Shown here piece by piece: positions 18,073 to 27,231 of a DNA stretch of 64,000 bases. A program made the translations under genes and the position numbers. Location of the stretch: NCBI RefSeq assembly GCF_024320865.1, contig NZ_JANDBD010000007.1, forward strand, positions 186,001-250,000, written 5' to 3'. The DNA is from Mycolicibacterium arenosum. Lineage in GTDB: Bacteria > Actinomycetota > Actinomycetes > Mycobacteriales > Mycobacteriaceae. The notes below the pieces were generated by a model. The model was not told the origin of the DNA and made no database searches. It saw only the letters and a program-made list of their open reading frames with translations. Within the stretch, counting starts at the first letter, position 1. The number at the start of each line of letters is the position of its first letter.

Positions 18073-18851
18073 CGGCCGTCGTCATCGACCCGGTCGTCGC
18101 CGACGCGAGCTTCGACGGCCGTTCCCGCCGAATGAGTCTCGCGCGCTGGGTCCTCCAGCCGTTGGCGTGTGTGGCGGCGGTGGCGGCCTGCCTGGCGTAC
18201 GTGCAGATCGCCGACGTCTCCGAGTCCGAGCAGCGATCACTCGGCGTGCAGAGCCTGCTGGACCTGCTGCGTCAGCACATGGTCGTGAGCCTCGCGGCCA
18301 CCGTGTTGACGTGCGCCGTCGGCATTCCGCTCGGTATCGCCCTGACGCGGGGACCCATGCGACGCTTCTCGAAACCGATCATCACGGTCGCCGGATTCGG
18401 TCAAGCGGCGCCCGCGATCGGCTTGATCGCCCTCGGCGCGGTGCTCTTCGGCATCGGCCAGGTCGGCGCCATCGTCGCCCTGACCGTGTACGGCGCGCTG
18501 CCGATCGTCGCGAACACCGTCACCGGTCTCGACGGCGTCGACGCCCGGCTGGTGGAAGCCGGCCGCGGGATGGGAATGTCCAGCAGGGCAACACTTCTCA
18601 AGGTGGAGCTACCCCTGGCTCTGCCCGTGATCATCGCGGGCGTCCGCACCGCCCTGGTGCTGATCGTGGGTACCGCCGCGCTGGCGTCCTTCACCGGCGC
18701 GGGCGGCCTGGGTCAGCTGATCACCACCGGCATCAAGCTGCAGCAGACCGTCACGCTCGTCGTCGGCGCCGTGCTGGTCGCCGCACTCGCGCTGTTCATC
18801 GACTGGCTGGCGCGTGTCGTCGAGATGCTCGCCTCGCCGAAGGGGATGTGA
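18069..18851 (+). CDS. OpuB/ProU-type osmolyte ABC importer permease 2
   Basis: A 260-residue second permease of the same importer. An N-terminal amphipathic segment of about 35 residues precedes six helices; the coupling loop is EAGRGMGMSSRATLLKVELPLALP, closely parallel to permease 1, so the two likely form a heterodimeric pore. The GTG start overlaps the ATPase stop (GTGA), and its stop overlaps the next start (TGATG). Confidence 0.88.
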   Translation: MTAVVIDPVVADASFDGRSRRMSLARWVLQPLACVAAVAACLAYVQIADVSESEQRSLGVQSLLDLLRQHMVVSLAATVLTCAVGIPLGIALTRGPMRRFSKPIITVAGFGQAAPAIGLIALGAVLFGIGQVGAIVALTVYGALPIVANTVTGLDGVDARLVEAGRGMGMSSRATLLKVELPLALPVIIAGVRTALVLIVGTAALASFTGAGGLGQLITTGIKLQQTVTLVVGAVLVAALALFIDWLARVVEMLASPKGM

Positions 18852-19804
18852 TGCGCACCGCCGTCATCGCCCTCGTCACCGCGCTGGTCGTGTCGAGTTG
18901 CGGTCTGGAGCCGGCCAGCGGCACCGTGCTCAAGGCGCAGCCCGGGTCCATCGAGCGCTACGACTCGCTCGCCGGCGTGCCGATCACCGTGGCCGCCAAG
19001 GACTTCACCGAGCAGTTGATCCTCGGGAACATGCTGTCGATCATCCTCGAGGTGGCCGGCGCCGACGTCACCAACATGAGCAACACGCCCGGCAGTTTCG
19101 GCGTCCGGCAGGCCATGCTGTCGGGCACCGCCAACGTCTCACCCGAGTACACCGGCACCGGGTGGATCAACTACATGGGTCACGAGGATCCGATCAAGGA
19201 CCCCATCGGTCAGTGGAAGGCGGTCGACGAGCAGGACCGTGCCAACGGCCTGACCTGGCTCGAGCCGTCGCCGATGAACAACACCTACGCCTTCGCGATC
19301 CGCGAGTCCGAGGGCGAACGCCTCGGCGTCACCAAGCTCTCCGATCTGGCCAGGCTGGACCGGTCCGAGTTGACGTTCTGCGTCGAGAGCGAATTCGCCA
19401 GCCGCAACGACGGTTTCGAACCGATGCTGAAGACGTACGGCCTCTCGCGCCCTCAGCTCGGCCAGGTGACCAACCTCGACACCGGCGTCATCTACACCGC
19501 AACAGCGGACGGCGAGTGCAACTTCGGTGAGGTCTTCACCACCGACGGCCGCATCCCGGCGCTCGACCTCCGCGTGCTGGAGGACGACAGGCAGTTCTTC
19601 CCGCTCTACAACCTCACCGAGGTCGTGGCCACCGAACTGCTCGACGCCCACCCCGAACTCACCGAGATCTTCGGCCAGCTCAATCCGAAGATCACCAACG
19701 ACGTGATGCTCGCACTCAACGCCAGGGTCGACAACGACGGCGAGGATCCGGCGCTGGTCGCGAGGGACTGGCTGGTGAAAGAGGGCTTGGTCTCGGTGGA
19801 CTGA
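18851..19804 (+). CDS. proX: Osmolyte-binding lipoprotein (ProX/OpuBC family)
   Basis: A 317-residue lipid-anchored receptor. The signal peptide ends in the lipobox VVSSC (Cys17). The OpuAC-type domain shows ITVAAKDFTEQLILGNML, the ligand-loop region SPEYTGTGW, and NNTYAFAIRES, with aromatic residues expected to cage a quaternary ammonium group. It delivers betaine- or choline-like ligand to the two permeases. Last gene of the operon; it ends five bases before the convergent SQR-like gene. Confidence 0.9.
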   Translation: MRTAVIALVTALVVSSCGLEPASGTVLKAQPGSIERYDSLAGVPITVAAKDFTEQLILGNMLSIILEVAGADVTNMSNTPGSFGVRQAMLSGTANVSPEYTGTGWINYMGHEDPIKDPIGQWKAVDEQDRANGLTWLEPSPMNNTYAFAIRESEGERLGVTKLSDLARLDRSELTFCVESEFASRNDGFEPMLKTYGLSRPQLGQVTNLDTGVIYTATADGECNFGEVFTTDGRIPALDLRVLEDDRQFFPLYNLTEVVATELLDAHPELTEIFGQLNPKITNDVMLALNARVDNDGEDPALVARDWLVKEGLVSVD

Positions 19805-19809
19805 GCGCC

Positions 19810-20997
19810 TCAGATCAGACCCTTCAGGATCAGGTTCCAGTACATCTGCGGCAGCGCGTAGCGGTCGAACGCCCACGCCGCCCGCCGCGGTGTCAGCGGA
19901 TCGATCCCGAGCGGTAGTGACCCCGTCACGCCCGACCGATCGAACTCGCCGAACATCAGGCGGTGCGCGTCGGTCGCGATCGGCGCCACGGTGTAGCCGT
20001 CGTACTCCGTCATCGGGCCACCGTCGCGGGCTGCCTCCATGTTGTCCACCAGGATCGCGGTCTGCTTGCGCAGCGCACCGCCGGACGGGTCGGTGTCGAC
20101 GGTCGCGGCGTCCCCGACCGCCCACACGTCGCGGTACCTGCGGTGGCGGAACGTGCGCGAGTCGACGTCGACCAGACCGGGCGAGTCCGCTGCCGTCAGC
20201 CCGCACTCCTCGAGCCAGCGCGGCCCGCGGAACGGCGGCACCAGATGCAGGAAGTCGAACGGCACCGTCTGAGATGCGTTGTCGCGCAACACCTCGACAC
20301 CGTCCGGCTTCACGGCCGTCACCGTCGCGTCGTACAGCACGTGGACTCCGATCCCGTCGAGGTGCTCCTGCAGTCGGTCGTCGATCTCGGGCACGCCGAG
20401 CAGGCTCGGCCGGTCCACGACGAGCGTGATGTCGACGTCGACCATCCGGGTCCACCAGTGCGCGGCCGCCAGGAACAGCGGCTTGTACGTCGTACCCGTG
20501 CAACTCACCGGCGGCCGCGGCACCGTGAACACCGCACGCCCGCCGTCCGACAGCGACCGCACCAGCTCCCACGTCTTCTCCGCGTGATCGAGGTAGTTGC
20601 TCGCCACCGCCGGTGAGTTGATCGCCTCGTCGATCCCCGGCAGGGCCTCCTCGTCGGGTACCAGTCCCGTCGCGAGCACCAGCGCGTTGTACCGGTACGC
20701 GCGACCCGACCGACCCTGCACCGTCCTCGTGTCGGTGTGCACCGAGACCGCCGCGTCCTGCAGCCAGATGCAGCCGCGCGGGGTAACCGACTCCTGCGTG
20801 CGCTCCGCGCTGCTCTGCGCCACCTGCCCAGCGCCGACGTACGACAGCAGCGGCCGGTAGGTGTGCACCGCCAGCGGTTCGATGACCGCCACCCGCGACA
20901 CGCCTCGCCGCAGCAGCCGGGCCGCGACGCTCAGCCCCGCGTTGCCGCCACCCACCACCAGTACGTCGAACGCCTCCTCCAGCCCATCGGGTTGCAT
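19810..20997 (-). CDS. FAD-dependent oxidoreductase, sulfide:quinone reductase-like
   Basis: A 395-residue flavoprotein. The N-terminal dinucleotide fold (DVLVVGGGNAGLSVAARLLRRG, 11-32), the second ATG motif (YNALVLATGLVPD) and the FAD-binding VWAVGDAA near residue 300 are clear. Conserved Cys residues occur at positions typical of SQR (CIWLQD about 76, PPVSCTGTTYKP about 165), the latter being the usual catalytic segment. The protein would pass electrons from sulfide or a related thiol to quinone at the membrane surface. NDH-2-like activity is an alternative. Divergent from the molybdenum hydroxylase genes, 76 bases apart. Confidence 0.75.
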   Translation of the reverse strand: MQPDGLEEAFDVLVVGGGNAGLSVAARLLRRGVSRVAVIEPLAVHTYRPLLSYVGAGQVAQSSAERTQESVTPRGCIWLQDAAVSVHTDTRTVQGRSGRAYRYNALVLATGLVPDEEALPGIDEAINSPAVASNYLDHAEKTWELVRSLSDGGRAVFTVPRPPVSCTGTTYKPLFLAAAHWWTRMVDVDITLVVDRPSLLGVPEIDDRLQEHLDGIGVHVLYDATVTAVKPDGVEVLRDNASQTVPFDFLHLVPPFRGPRWLEECGLTAADSPGLVDVDSRTFRHRRYRDVWAVGDAATVDTDPSGGALRKQTAILVDNMEAARDGGPMTEYDGYTVAPIATDAHRLMFGEFDRSGVTGSLPLGIDPLTPRRAAWAFDRYALPQMYWNLILKGLI

Positions 20998-21073
20998 GAC
21001 ACCGCCCTACCCGTTCCGGCGGCGCTGAACCCGGCCCGCGTTTCGCCACCCCACCGGCGGGTACCGCCCGACC

Positions 21074-21589
21074 ATGGAGTCAGCCCGCTTCACCGACATC
21101 ACCGTGCGCGTCGACGGCATCGAGCACCAGCGATGTATCGACAACCGCGTCACGCTGCTCGACCTGCTGCGCGAGCACCTCGGCGTCACCGCGCCGAAGA
21201 AGGGCTGCGACCACGGCCAGTGCGGCTCCTGCACGGTGCTGCTCGACGGCCGCCGGGCCACCACCTGCCTCGCGTTCGCCGTCGCGCACGACGGCGCCGA
21301 CATCCAGACCGCCGCCGGGATGGGCGAGTCGGACAACCTGCACCCGGTCGCCGAGGCGTTCCTCGCGCACGACGGATTCCAGTGCGGCTACTGCACTCCC
21401 GGCCAGATCTGCTCGGCCGTCGGCATGCTCGACGAACACAAGCGGGGCGCCCCGAGCCACGTCACCGACGACCTCGAGGGCGACATCGACCTCACCGACG
21501 CCGAGATCCGAGAACGCATGAGCGGCAACCTCTGTCGCTGCGCCGCCTACCCCAACATCCTGGCCGCGATCAACGAGGCCGCCCGATGA
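21074..21589 (+). CDS. Molybdenum hydroxylase [2Fe-2S] subunit (YagT/PaoA-like)
   Basis: A 171-residue electron-transfer subunit with two [2Fe-2S] clusters. The plant-type cluster is in GCDHGQCGSCTVLLDGRRATTC and the second in CGYCTPGQIC plus NLCRCAAYPNI. It passes electrons from the molybdenum centre to the FAD subunit. Unlike E. coli YagT/PaoA it has no twin-arginine leader, so the enzyme should be cytosolic. First gene of a three-gene operon with ATGA overlaps. Confidence 0.9.
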   Translation: MESARFTDITVRVDGIEHQRCIDNRVTLLDLLREHLGVTAPKKGCDHGQCGSCTVLLDGRRATTCLAFAVAHDGADIQTAAGMGESDNLHPVAEAFLAHDGFQCGYCTPGQICSAVGMLDEHKRGAPSHVTDDLEGDIDLTDAEIRERMSGNLCRCAAYPNILAAINEAAR

Positions 21590-22581
21590 TCCCCTTCGAC
21601 TACCACCGCGCCACCTCGGTGCAGGACGCCGTCGCCACGCTCGCCGACCGCCCCGACGCGGCCTACCTCGCCGGCGGCACCAACCTCGTCGACCACATGA
21701 AGCTCGGCGTCGCCGAACCCTCGCTCCTGGTCGACGTCGGCCATCTGCTGCCCCTCACCGAGCTGACGCTGCTCCACGACGGCACCCTGCGCATCGGCGC
21801 CGACGTCCGCAACAGCGACCTCGCCGCGGACCCGATCGTCCGCAGCCGCTTCCCCGTCCTGGCCCGCGCGCTGCTGTCGGGCGCCTCCGGCCAGCTGCGC
21901 AACCTCGCCACCACCGCGGGCAACCTGCTGCAGCGCACCCGCTGCGTCTACTTCCAGGACGTCACCACGCCGTGCAACAAGCGCACGCCCGGCTCCGGCT
22001 GCTCGGCGATCGGCGGCTACACCCGCTACCACGCCATCTTCGGGGCCTCCCGACACTGTGTCGCCGTGCACCCCTCCGACATGGCCGTCGCGATGGCCGC
22101 GCTGGACGCCGTCGTGATCTACGTGGACGCCGACGGGGAGCACCGCCTACCGCTCACCGACGTGCACCGGCTGCCCGACGACGAGCCGGACCGCGACACC
22201 AACCTCCCCCGCGGCGCCCTGATCACCGCCGTCGAGATCCCGCCCGCACCCGAGGGCGCCCGGTCCACCTACCGCAAGGTCCGCGACCGCGCCTCCTACG
22301 CGTTCGCGCTGACCTCGGTCGCCGCCGAGCTCGCCACCGACGGCGGCCGCATCACGTCGGCCCGCATCGCGCTCGGCGGGGTCGCGCACAAACCCTGGCG
22401 CGCCTACCGCGCCGAGTCCGTCCTCGTCGGCGAGTGGGCCACCGGCGACGTCTTCCGGCGCGCCGCCGACGTCGAGATGGAGATCGCGGAACCGTTGCCC
22501 GGCAACGAGTTCAAGGTCGACCTGACCCGCCGCGCGATCGTCGCCACCCTGACGTCACTCGAGGAAGGCACCACCCGATGA
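21586..22581 (+). CDS. Molybdenum hydroxylase FAD subunit (YagS/PaoB-like)
   Basis: A 331-residue CO-dehydrogenase-type FAD subunit. FAD contacts include YLAGGTNLVDHMK and the LLSGASGQLRNLATTAGNLLQ region. Immediately after comes RTRCVYFQD...PCNKRTPGSGCSA, the four-Cys insertion that in the YagS/PaoB branch holds an extra [4Fe-4S] cluster. This separates it from ordinary xanthine dehydrogenases. ATGA overlaps on both sides. Confidence 0.9.
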   Translation: MIPFDYHRATSVQDAVATLADRPDAAYLAGGTNLVDHMKLGVAEPSLLVDVGHLLPLTELTLLHDGTLRIGADVRNSDLAADPIVRSRFPVLARALLSGASGQLRNLATTAGNLLQRTRCVYFQDVTTPCNKRTPGSGCSAIGGYTRYHAIFGASRHCVAVHPSDMAVAMAALDAVVIYVDADGEHRLPLTDVHRLPDDEPDRDTNLPRGALITAVEIPPAPEGARSTYRKVRDRASYAFALTSVAAELATDGGRITSARIALGGVAHKPWRAYRAESVLVGEWATGDVFRRAADVEMEIAEPLPGNEFKVDLTRRAIVATLTSLEEGTTR

Positions 22582-24653
22582 CCGCCGTCGGCACACCGCT
22601 CACCCGTCTCGACGGCCCGGCCAAGGTCAGGGGGACGGCGTGGTACGCGTTCGAGTACCCGATCGGCGACGCGCTCTACCTGCACCCGCTGCAGGCCACC
22701 GTCGCACGCGGCTGGGTGTCCACGATGGACACCTCGGCGGCCGAGGCGCTCGACGGCGTGCACTCGGTCATCACCCCGTTCGACGCCCCCACGCTGGCCG
22801 ACACCTCCGACGGCGACCTCACCGTCCTGCAGGACGAACTGGTGCACTACCGCGGCCAGCTGATCGGCGGCGTCATCGCCGACAGCGCTGAAATCGCCCG
22901 CCAGGCAGCCGGTCTCGTCGTCGTCGAGTACGACGAGTCCGGGCACGACACCGAGATCCGCGCCGATCACCCCGGCCTCTACAGGCCCGAGACCGTCAAC
23001 CCGGACTACGACACCGACACCTCGGACGGCGACGTCGAGGCCGCGCTGGAGAACGCCGCGGTGCTCGTCGACGAGACCTACACGACACCGCACGAGCACA
23101 ACAGCCCGATGGAACCCCACGCCACCATCGCGATCTGGGATCACGACGGCCCGCGGCTGACGCTCTACGACTCCACCCAGGGCGTCCACGTCGTGCGCCA
23201 GCAGATCGCCACGCTGTTCGGCATCGACGAGGAGCGGATCCGCGTCATCGCGAAGAACGTCGGCGGCGGCTTCGGGTCCAAGGGTGCGCCGCACTCGCAC
23301 AACGTGCTCGCCGTGATGGCCGCCCAGCGCGTCGCCGGTCGGCCCGTCAAGTTGGCGCTGACCCGCCAGCAGATGTTCGCGATCGTCGGCTACCGCACGC
23401 CCACCATCCAGCACCTGCGCCTCGGCGCGGACCGCGACGGCAGGCTCACCGCGCTCAGCCACGCCGTCGTCGAGCAGACCGCCAGCGTCAAGGAGTACGC
23501 CGAGCAGACCGCCGTGTCGGCGCGGATGATGTACGCGAGCGAGACCCGCGAAACCAGCCACCGGTTGGCGACACTCGATGTGGCCGTGCCGTTCTGGATG
23601 CGCGCCCCCGGCGAGTGCCCCGGCATGTTCGCACTCGAGAGCGCGATGGACGAGTTGGCGGTCGCGTGCGGCCTGGACCCGATCGAGCTGCGCGTCCGCA
23701 ACGAGCCAGCCGTCGAACCCGCGACCGGCAACCCCTGGTCCAACCGTCGGCTCGTCGAGTGCCTGCGTACCGGGGCGGAGCGCTTCGGGTGGGCCGATCG
23801 CGACCCCGAGCCGCGCGGCCGCACCGACGGCGAGTGGCTCGTCGGCACCGGCGTCGCCTCCGCGGTCTACCCGGCGATGACGATGTCGGGCAACTCCGTC
23901 CGCATCGAGTACACCGCCGACGCCCGCTACGTCGTGCAGATCGGCGCCGTCGACATCGGCACGGGTACGTGGACCACGCTGACGCAGATCGCCGCGGACG
24001 CGCTGGACTGCCCCGCCGACGAGATCGACCTGCAGATCGGCGACACCGATCTGCCGTCGGCGTCGGTGGAGGGCGGCTCGTCGGGCATCAGCTCCTGGGG
24101 TGCCACCATTCACGCTGCGGCACAGGCGTTCCGCGACGAGCACAGCGACAGCCCCATACCCGGCGCGTCGACCACCGCCGAGCAGCCCGAGAACTCCGAC
24201 GCCGAGAACTTCGGCATGTACTCGTTCGGCGCGCACTTCGCCGAGGCCCGCGTCAACCGGTTCACCGGTGAGGTCCGGGTGTCCCGGATGCTCGGCGTCT
24301 TCTCCGTCGGCACGGTCATCAACCCGGCGACGCTGCGCTCGCAACTGCTCGGCGGCATGACGATGGGCCTGTCGATGGCGCTGCACGAGGAAAGCGTGCG
24401 CGATCACCGGTTCGGCCACATCGTCACGCAGGACTTCGCGAGCTACCACATCAGCTGCCACGCCGACATCCCCGACATGGAGGCGGTCGCCCTCGACGAT
24501 TTCGACGAGCACGCGAACCCGATGGGCTCGCGCGGCGCCGGTGAGATCGGCATCGTCGGCTCGGCGGCGGCCATCGCCAACGCCGTGTTCCACGCGACCG
24601 GGGTGCGGGTGCGCGACCTGCCGATCACGTGCGACAAGCTGCTCGGCGGGTAG
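22578..24653 (+). CDS. Molybdenum hydroxylase molybdopterin-binding subunit (YagR/PaoC-like)
   Basis: A 691-residue catalytic subunit. Cofactor-binding motifs are NVGGGFGSKG, MRAPGECPGMFALESAMDELA and EGGSSGISSWG; the active-site base is the Glu of SRGAGEIGIVGSAAA near the C terminus. It likely oxidises aldehydes to acids with water as the oxygen donor. The substrate is not certain; aromatic aldehydes are usual for the Pao branch. No maturation chaperone (PaoD/XdhC) gene is adjacent, so it must be supplied from elsewhere. Confidence 0.9.
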   Translation: MTAVGTPLTRLDGPAKVRGTAWYAFEYPIGDALYLHPLQATVARGWVSTMDTSAAEALDGVHSVITPFDAPTLADTSDGDLTVLQDELVHYRGQLIGGVIADSAEIARQAAGLVVVEYDESGHDTEIRADHPGLYRPETVNPDYDTDTSDGDVEAALENAAVLVDETYTTPHEHNSPMEPHATIAIWDHDGPRLTLYDSTQGVHVVRQQIATLFGIDEERIRVIAKNVGGGFGSKGAPHSHNVLAVMAAQRVAGRPVKLALTRQQMFAIVGYRTPTIQHLRLGADRDGRLTALSHAVVEQTASVKEYAEQTAVSARMMYASETRETSHRLATLDVAVPFWMRAPGECPGMFALESAMDELAVACGLDPIELRVRNEPAVEPATGNPWSNRRLVECLRTGAERFGWADRDPEPRGRTDGEWLVGTGVASAVYPAMTMSGNSVRIEYTADARYVVQIGAVDIGTGTWTTLTQIAADALDCPADEIDLQIGDTDLPSASVEGGSSGISSWGATIHAAAQAFRDEHSDSPIPGASTTAEQPENSDAENFGMYSFGAHFAEARVNRFTGEVRVSRMLGVFSVGTVINPATLRSQLLGGMTMGLSMALHEESVRDHRFGHIVTQDFASYHISCHADIPDMEAVALDDFDEHANPMGSRGAGEIGIVGSAAAIANAVFHATGVRVRDLPITCDKLLGG

Positions 24654-24663
24654 GGGCCGGGCG

Positions 24664-25110
24664 CTAACGTGCCAACAACTTGGCCTTCTGGGACTGGAAC
24701 TCCGCGTCCGACAGGATGCCCTCGTTTCGGAGTTCCGCAAGCTTACGCAGTTCGTCGGCGATCAACGGCGACCCGGGGCTGGCTGTCGCGGGCGGACCCG
24801 TCGGGGTTGGCGCGGACCGAACGACGTTGCCGTGGAACAGCTTGTGTGCCCGAAACCAGTTCTCGATGAGTTCCGAGGTGCCATGGGCGACATCGACGAA
24901 GGCCAGCGTCGACCCGTTGCCGAGAATGTGGAGTCGGCGCTCCAGCATCTTGCCTTCCTTCGTCACTGAGAAGCCGGTGACGTCCGAGATGTGCACGCGG
25001 AATGCTTGGGTAAACTCCATCGACTTCACATACGCGGCGGTACCGTCCGGAAACTCAAGGATCTTGCCATTGCCGAAACCCAGGTTGTGCTTTATCGGAA
25101 GCGCGGCCAC
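24664..25110 (-). CDS. PH-like plus SHOCT domain protein
   Basis: A 148-residue soluble protein. Residues 1-85 are beta-rich, resembling a small PH-like/DUF4429-type domain (KILEFPDGTAAYVKS, FRVHISDVTGFSV, LHILGNGSTLAFVDV). After a Pro/Ser linker, residues 115-147 form a SHOCT domain (ADELRKLAELRNEGILSDAEFQSQKAKLL), a short helical module found at protein ends and thought to mediate oligomerisation. Function unknown. It is convergent with the molybdenum hydroxylase operon, 10 bases away. Confidence 0.7.
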   Translation of the reverse strand: MAALPIKHNLGFGNGKILEFPDGTAAYVKSMEFTQAFRVHISDVTGFSVTKEGKMLERRLHILGNGSTLAFVDVAHGTSELIENWFRAHKLFHGNVVRSAPTPTGPPATASPGSPLIADELRKLAELRNEGILSDAEFQSQKAKLLAR

Positions 25111-25167
25111 ATGAACCTCCCTTTCATGCCGGGTGCGAGGTTAGCGCCCCGCACCGTCACTGTGCGA

Positions 25168-25569
25168 CTAGCCCTGACTACCAAGCACTTCGATACGGCA
25201 CTTCGGCCCGTGCGCACGCGCTAGCCTGCCATCTAACGTCACCAACGTGGCGTCGAGTGCCTCGGCCAGCGTCACGTAAAACGCGTCCCACCCACGGACC
25301 GAGTCCCGCAACTGCCACACCCGCTCCAGCATCCACCGATGGGAGTGCCGCTCACCGGGCCAGTCGCGTAGGTCGGCCACCGCCTGTCCAGCTGCCGTTC
25401 CGTCGAGAGCGCCGCGCATGTACTGCGCGCGAATCACGCCGAGCACCTCGACATCGACGACTTCAGGGGCAGCCTGATCCGGCTCAACAGCTAGTCGCGC
25501 CGCGATCTCAGCGGACCGAGGGGTGTCCGCTACAACCTCGAACAAGCACGACGCGTCAACGACCAGCAT
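25168..25569 (-). CDS. vapC: VapC-type PIN-domain toxin
   Basis: A 133-residue PIN ribonuclease. The acidic cluster is Asp5 (LVVDASCLFE), a central Glu (VDVEVLG) and the Asp of RGWDAFYVTLAEAL plus LVTLDGRLARAHG, enough for metal-dependent RNA cleavage. It overlaps the antitoxin gene by 14 bases. A GTG four codons upstream is an alternative start. Family toxins cut specific tRNAs or rRNA when released from the antitoxin; the target here is unknown. Confidence 0.9.
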   Translation of the reverse strand: MLVVDASCLFEVVADTPRSAEIAARLAVEPDQAAPEVVDVEVLGVIRAQYMRGALDGTAAGQAVADLRDWPGERHSHRWMLERVWQLRDSVRGWDAFYVTLAEALDATLVTLDGRLARAHGPKCRIEVLGSQG

Positions 25570-25801
25570 CGGGCCACTCACCACGCCACTCGTCGAGATT
25601 CGCCAGTACATCGGTCGTAGCGATCCTCGACGGACGGCGGTCAGTACGGCGCAACCATTCTGCGATGGATGGCCGCGCGGCGATTCGCGTCGCTTCGCGG
25701 CGCAGCAGCTCGGGAACGGTAATCCCCTCCTCGCCGGCCCGCCTCAGCAGGCCCGCATATACATCGTCGTCGATGTCGCGAATTTGCACGGTCTTAGGCA
25801 T
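25556..25801 (-). CDS. vapB: VapB-type ribbon-helix-helix antitoxin
   Basis: An 81-residue antitoxin. The N-terminal ribbon-helix-helix (KTVQIRDIDDDVYAGLLRRAGEEGITVPELLRREA, residues 3-37) binds DNA, and the C-terminal extension (VLANLDEWRGEWP) is the probable arm that blocks the toxin active site. The VapB-VapC complex normally represses its own promoter; a palindrome lies directly upstream. Confidence 0.9.
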   Translation of the reverse strand: MPKTVQIRDIDDDVYAGLLRRAGEEGITVPELLRREATRIAARPSIAEWLRRTDRRPSRIATTDVLANLDEWRGEWPDAGR

Positions 25802-25815
25802 AAGTGCACTATAAC

Positions 25816-25829
25816 ATGCGATATTGCAT
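25816..25829. promoter_or_regulatory. Palindromic operator candidate for vapBC
   Basis: ATGCGATATTGCAT is a near-perfect inverted repeat (12 of 14 positions) 14 bases upstream of the vapB start. On the minus strand TATAGT between it and the start could be the -10 box, so a VapB dimer here would block RNA polymerase. It also faces the divergent FAD-protein gene. Confidence 0.5.
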
Positions 25830-25882
25830 CACTGCTGGTAGACGCCTCGACGAACCCACGGCCGTACCTCTAACGTGGACTC

Positions 25883-26803
25883 GTGAGAGTCGCCATCGTC
25901 GGAGCCGGGATCTCGGGAGTCACTTGCGCGCGCGCCCTGCTCGACCGCGGGGTCGAGGTGGAACTGATCGACCGCGGGCGCGCCCCCGGCGGACGGCTGG
26001 CCTCCCCGCGGGTGCACGACCGCCGGGTCGACATCGGTGCGGCGTACTTCACCGCCAAGGAGCCCGATTTCGTTGCGGCGGTGAAGCACTGGAACGAGCT
26101 CGGCGCGGTGCGGGAGTGGACCGACACGCTCGACGTCTACTCCCCCGACGGCCACAGCCGCTCGACGGGACCGATCCGCTACGCCGCTCCCGACGGCCTG
26201 CGCAGCCTCGTCACCGGCTCGCTGCCGACCGACGTCCGCTCCCAGAACGAGATCGGCGCGCTCGCCGAACTGGACCACGACGCCGTCGTGCTCGCGATGC
26301 CCGATCCCCAGGCGGCGCGGCTGGCTCCCGACGCGTTCGACTGGGTCGAGTACGAACCGGTGATCGCCGTCGCCGCGGGCTGGTCGCAGCGCCGCTGGCC
26401 GGTCGCCGACGCCGCGTTCGTCAACGACGACCCCGACCTGACGCTGATCGCCGACGACGGCTCGCGCCGCGGGGACGGCGCCGCCGTGCTGGTCGCCCAC
26501 ACCACCGCCGACCTGGCCCGCGCCCACCTCGACGCGCCGGACGGTGCGATCGCACCCGTGCTGGCCGCCGTCGGCCGCGTGCTGGGCGTCGACGCCGAAC
26601 CGGAGTGGACCCACGTCCACCGCTGGACCTTCGCCAAACCCGTGAACACGCACGGGGATTCCGAGTTCGGCCTGGTTACGCACCAGGGCCGGCCGCTCGG
26701 TGCGTGCGGGGACACCTGGTGTCCGTCCGGCGCGCCGCGGGTCGAGTCGGCGTACCTGTCGGGGCATCGGCTCGGAACGGCGCTGGCGGAGCGACTCGGA
26801 TGA
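25883..26803 (+). CDS. Renalase-like FAD/NAD(P)-binding oxidoreductase
   Basis: A 306-residue flavoprotein starting at GTG. The FAD-binding motif VAIVGAGISGVTCARALLDRG opens the protein, followed by the GGRL region (RGRAPGGRLASPRV) and DIGAAYFTAK typical of the small renalase/bacterial amine-oxidase-like group; the C-terminal FAD contact is ACGDTWCPSG plus VESAYLSGHRLG. It probably oxidises a reduced nicotinamide by-product or small amine. Its stop overlaps the next start (ATGA). Confidence 0.78.
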   Translation: MRVAIVGAGISGVTCARALLDRGVEVELIDRGRAPGGRLASPRVHDRRVDIGAAYFTAKEPDFVAAVKHWNELGAVREWTDTLDVYSPDGHSRSTGPIRYAAPDGLRSLVTGSLPTDVRSQNEIGALAELDHDAVVLAMPDPQAARLAPDAFDWVEYEPVIAVAAGWSQRRWPVADAAFVNDDPDLTLIADDGSRRGDGAAVLVAHTTADLARAHLDAPDGAIAPVLAAVGRVLGVDAEPEWTHVHRWTFAKPVNTHGDSEFGLVTHQGRPLGACGDTWCPSGAPRVESAYLSGHRLGTALAERLG

Positions 26804-27231
26804 TCGCCACCGTCGCCCGCGTCATCCTCGCCGCGTTCATGCTCTTCGCCGGCGCCGCGCACTTCTTCTCGCGCACCACCTTCTACGCCCAGGTGCCGCC
26901 GTGGCTGCCGCTCAACGCCGACTTCGTCGTCATCGCCTCGGGGGTGGTGGAGCTGGCCCTGGGGGCGGCACTGCTGCTGTGGACCCGGCGCCGCGTCGCG
27001 GTCGGGTGGGTGCTGGCCGCGTTCTTCGTCGCCGTCTTCCCCGGCAACATCTCCCAGTTCATCACGCACACCGATGCTTTCGGCCTCGACACCGACACCG
27101 CCCGCGGGATCCGGCTGCTGTTCCAGCCGGTGCTGGTCGTCTGGGCGCTGTGGTGCACCGGAGCGTGGTCGGCCTGGCGTCGCGCTAGGGCCCGCCCTTC
27201 CAGTGCTCGATCCGATGGTGGTCCGGCGTGA
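26800..27231 (+). CDS. DoxX-like four-helix membrane protein
   Basis: A 143-residue inner-membrane protein with four helices, beginning VARVILAAFMLFAGAAHFF, and a basic C-terminal tail. The pattern fits the DoxX/DUF4267-like families often found beside redox enzymes. It is translationally coupled to the renalase-like gene, suggesting a shared redox role. Its last 47 bases overlap the convergent LuxR-type regulator gene. Confidence 0.7.
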   Translation: MIATVARVILAAFMLFAGAAHFFSRTTFYAQVPPWLPLNADFVVIASGVVELALGAALLLWTRRRVAVGWVLAAFFVAVFPGNISQFITHTDAFGLDTDTARGIRLLFQPVLVVWALWCTGAWSAWRRARARPSSARSDGGPA

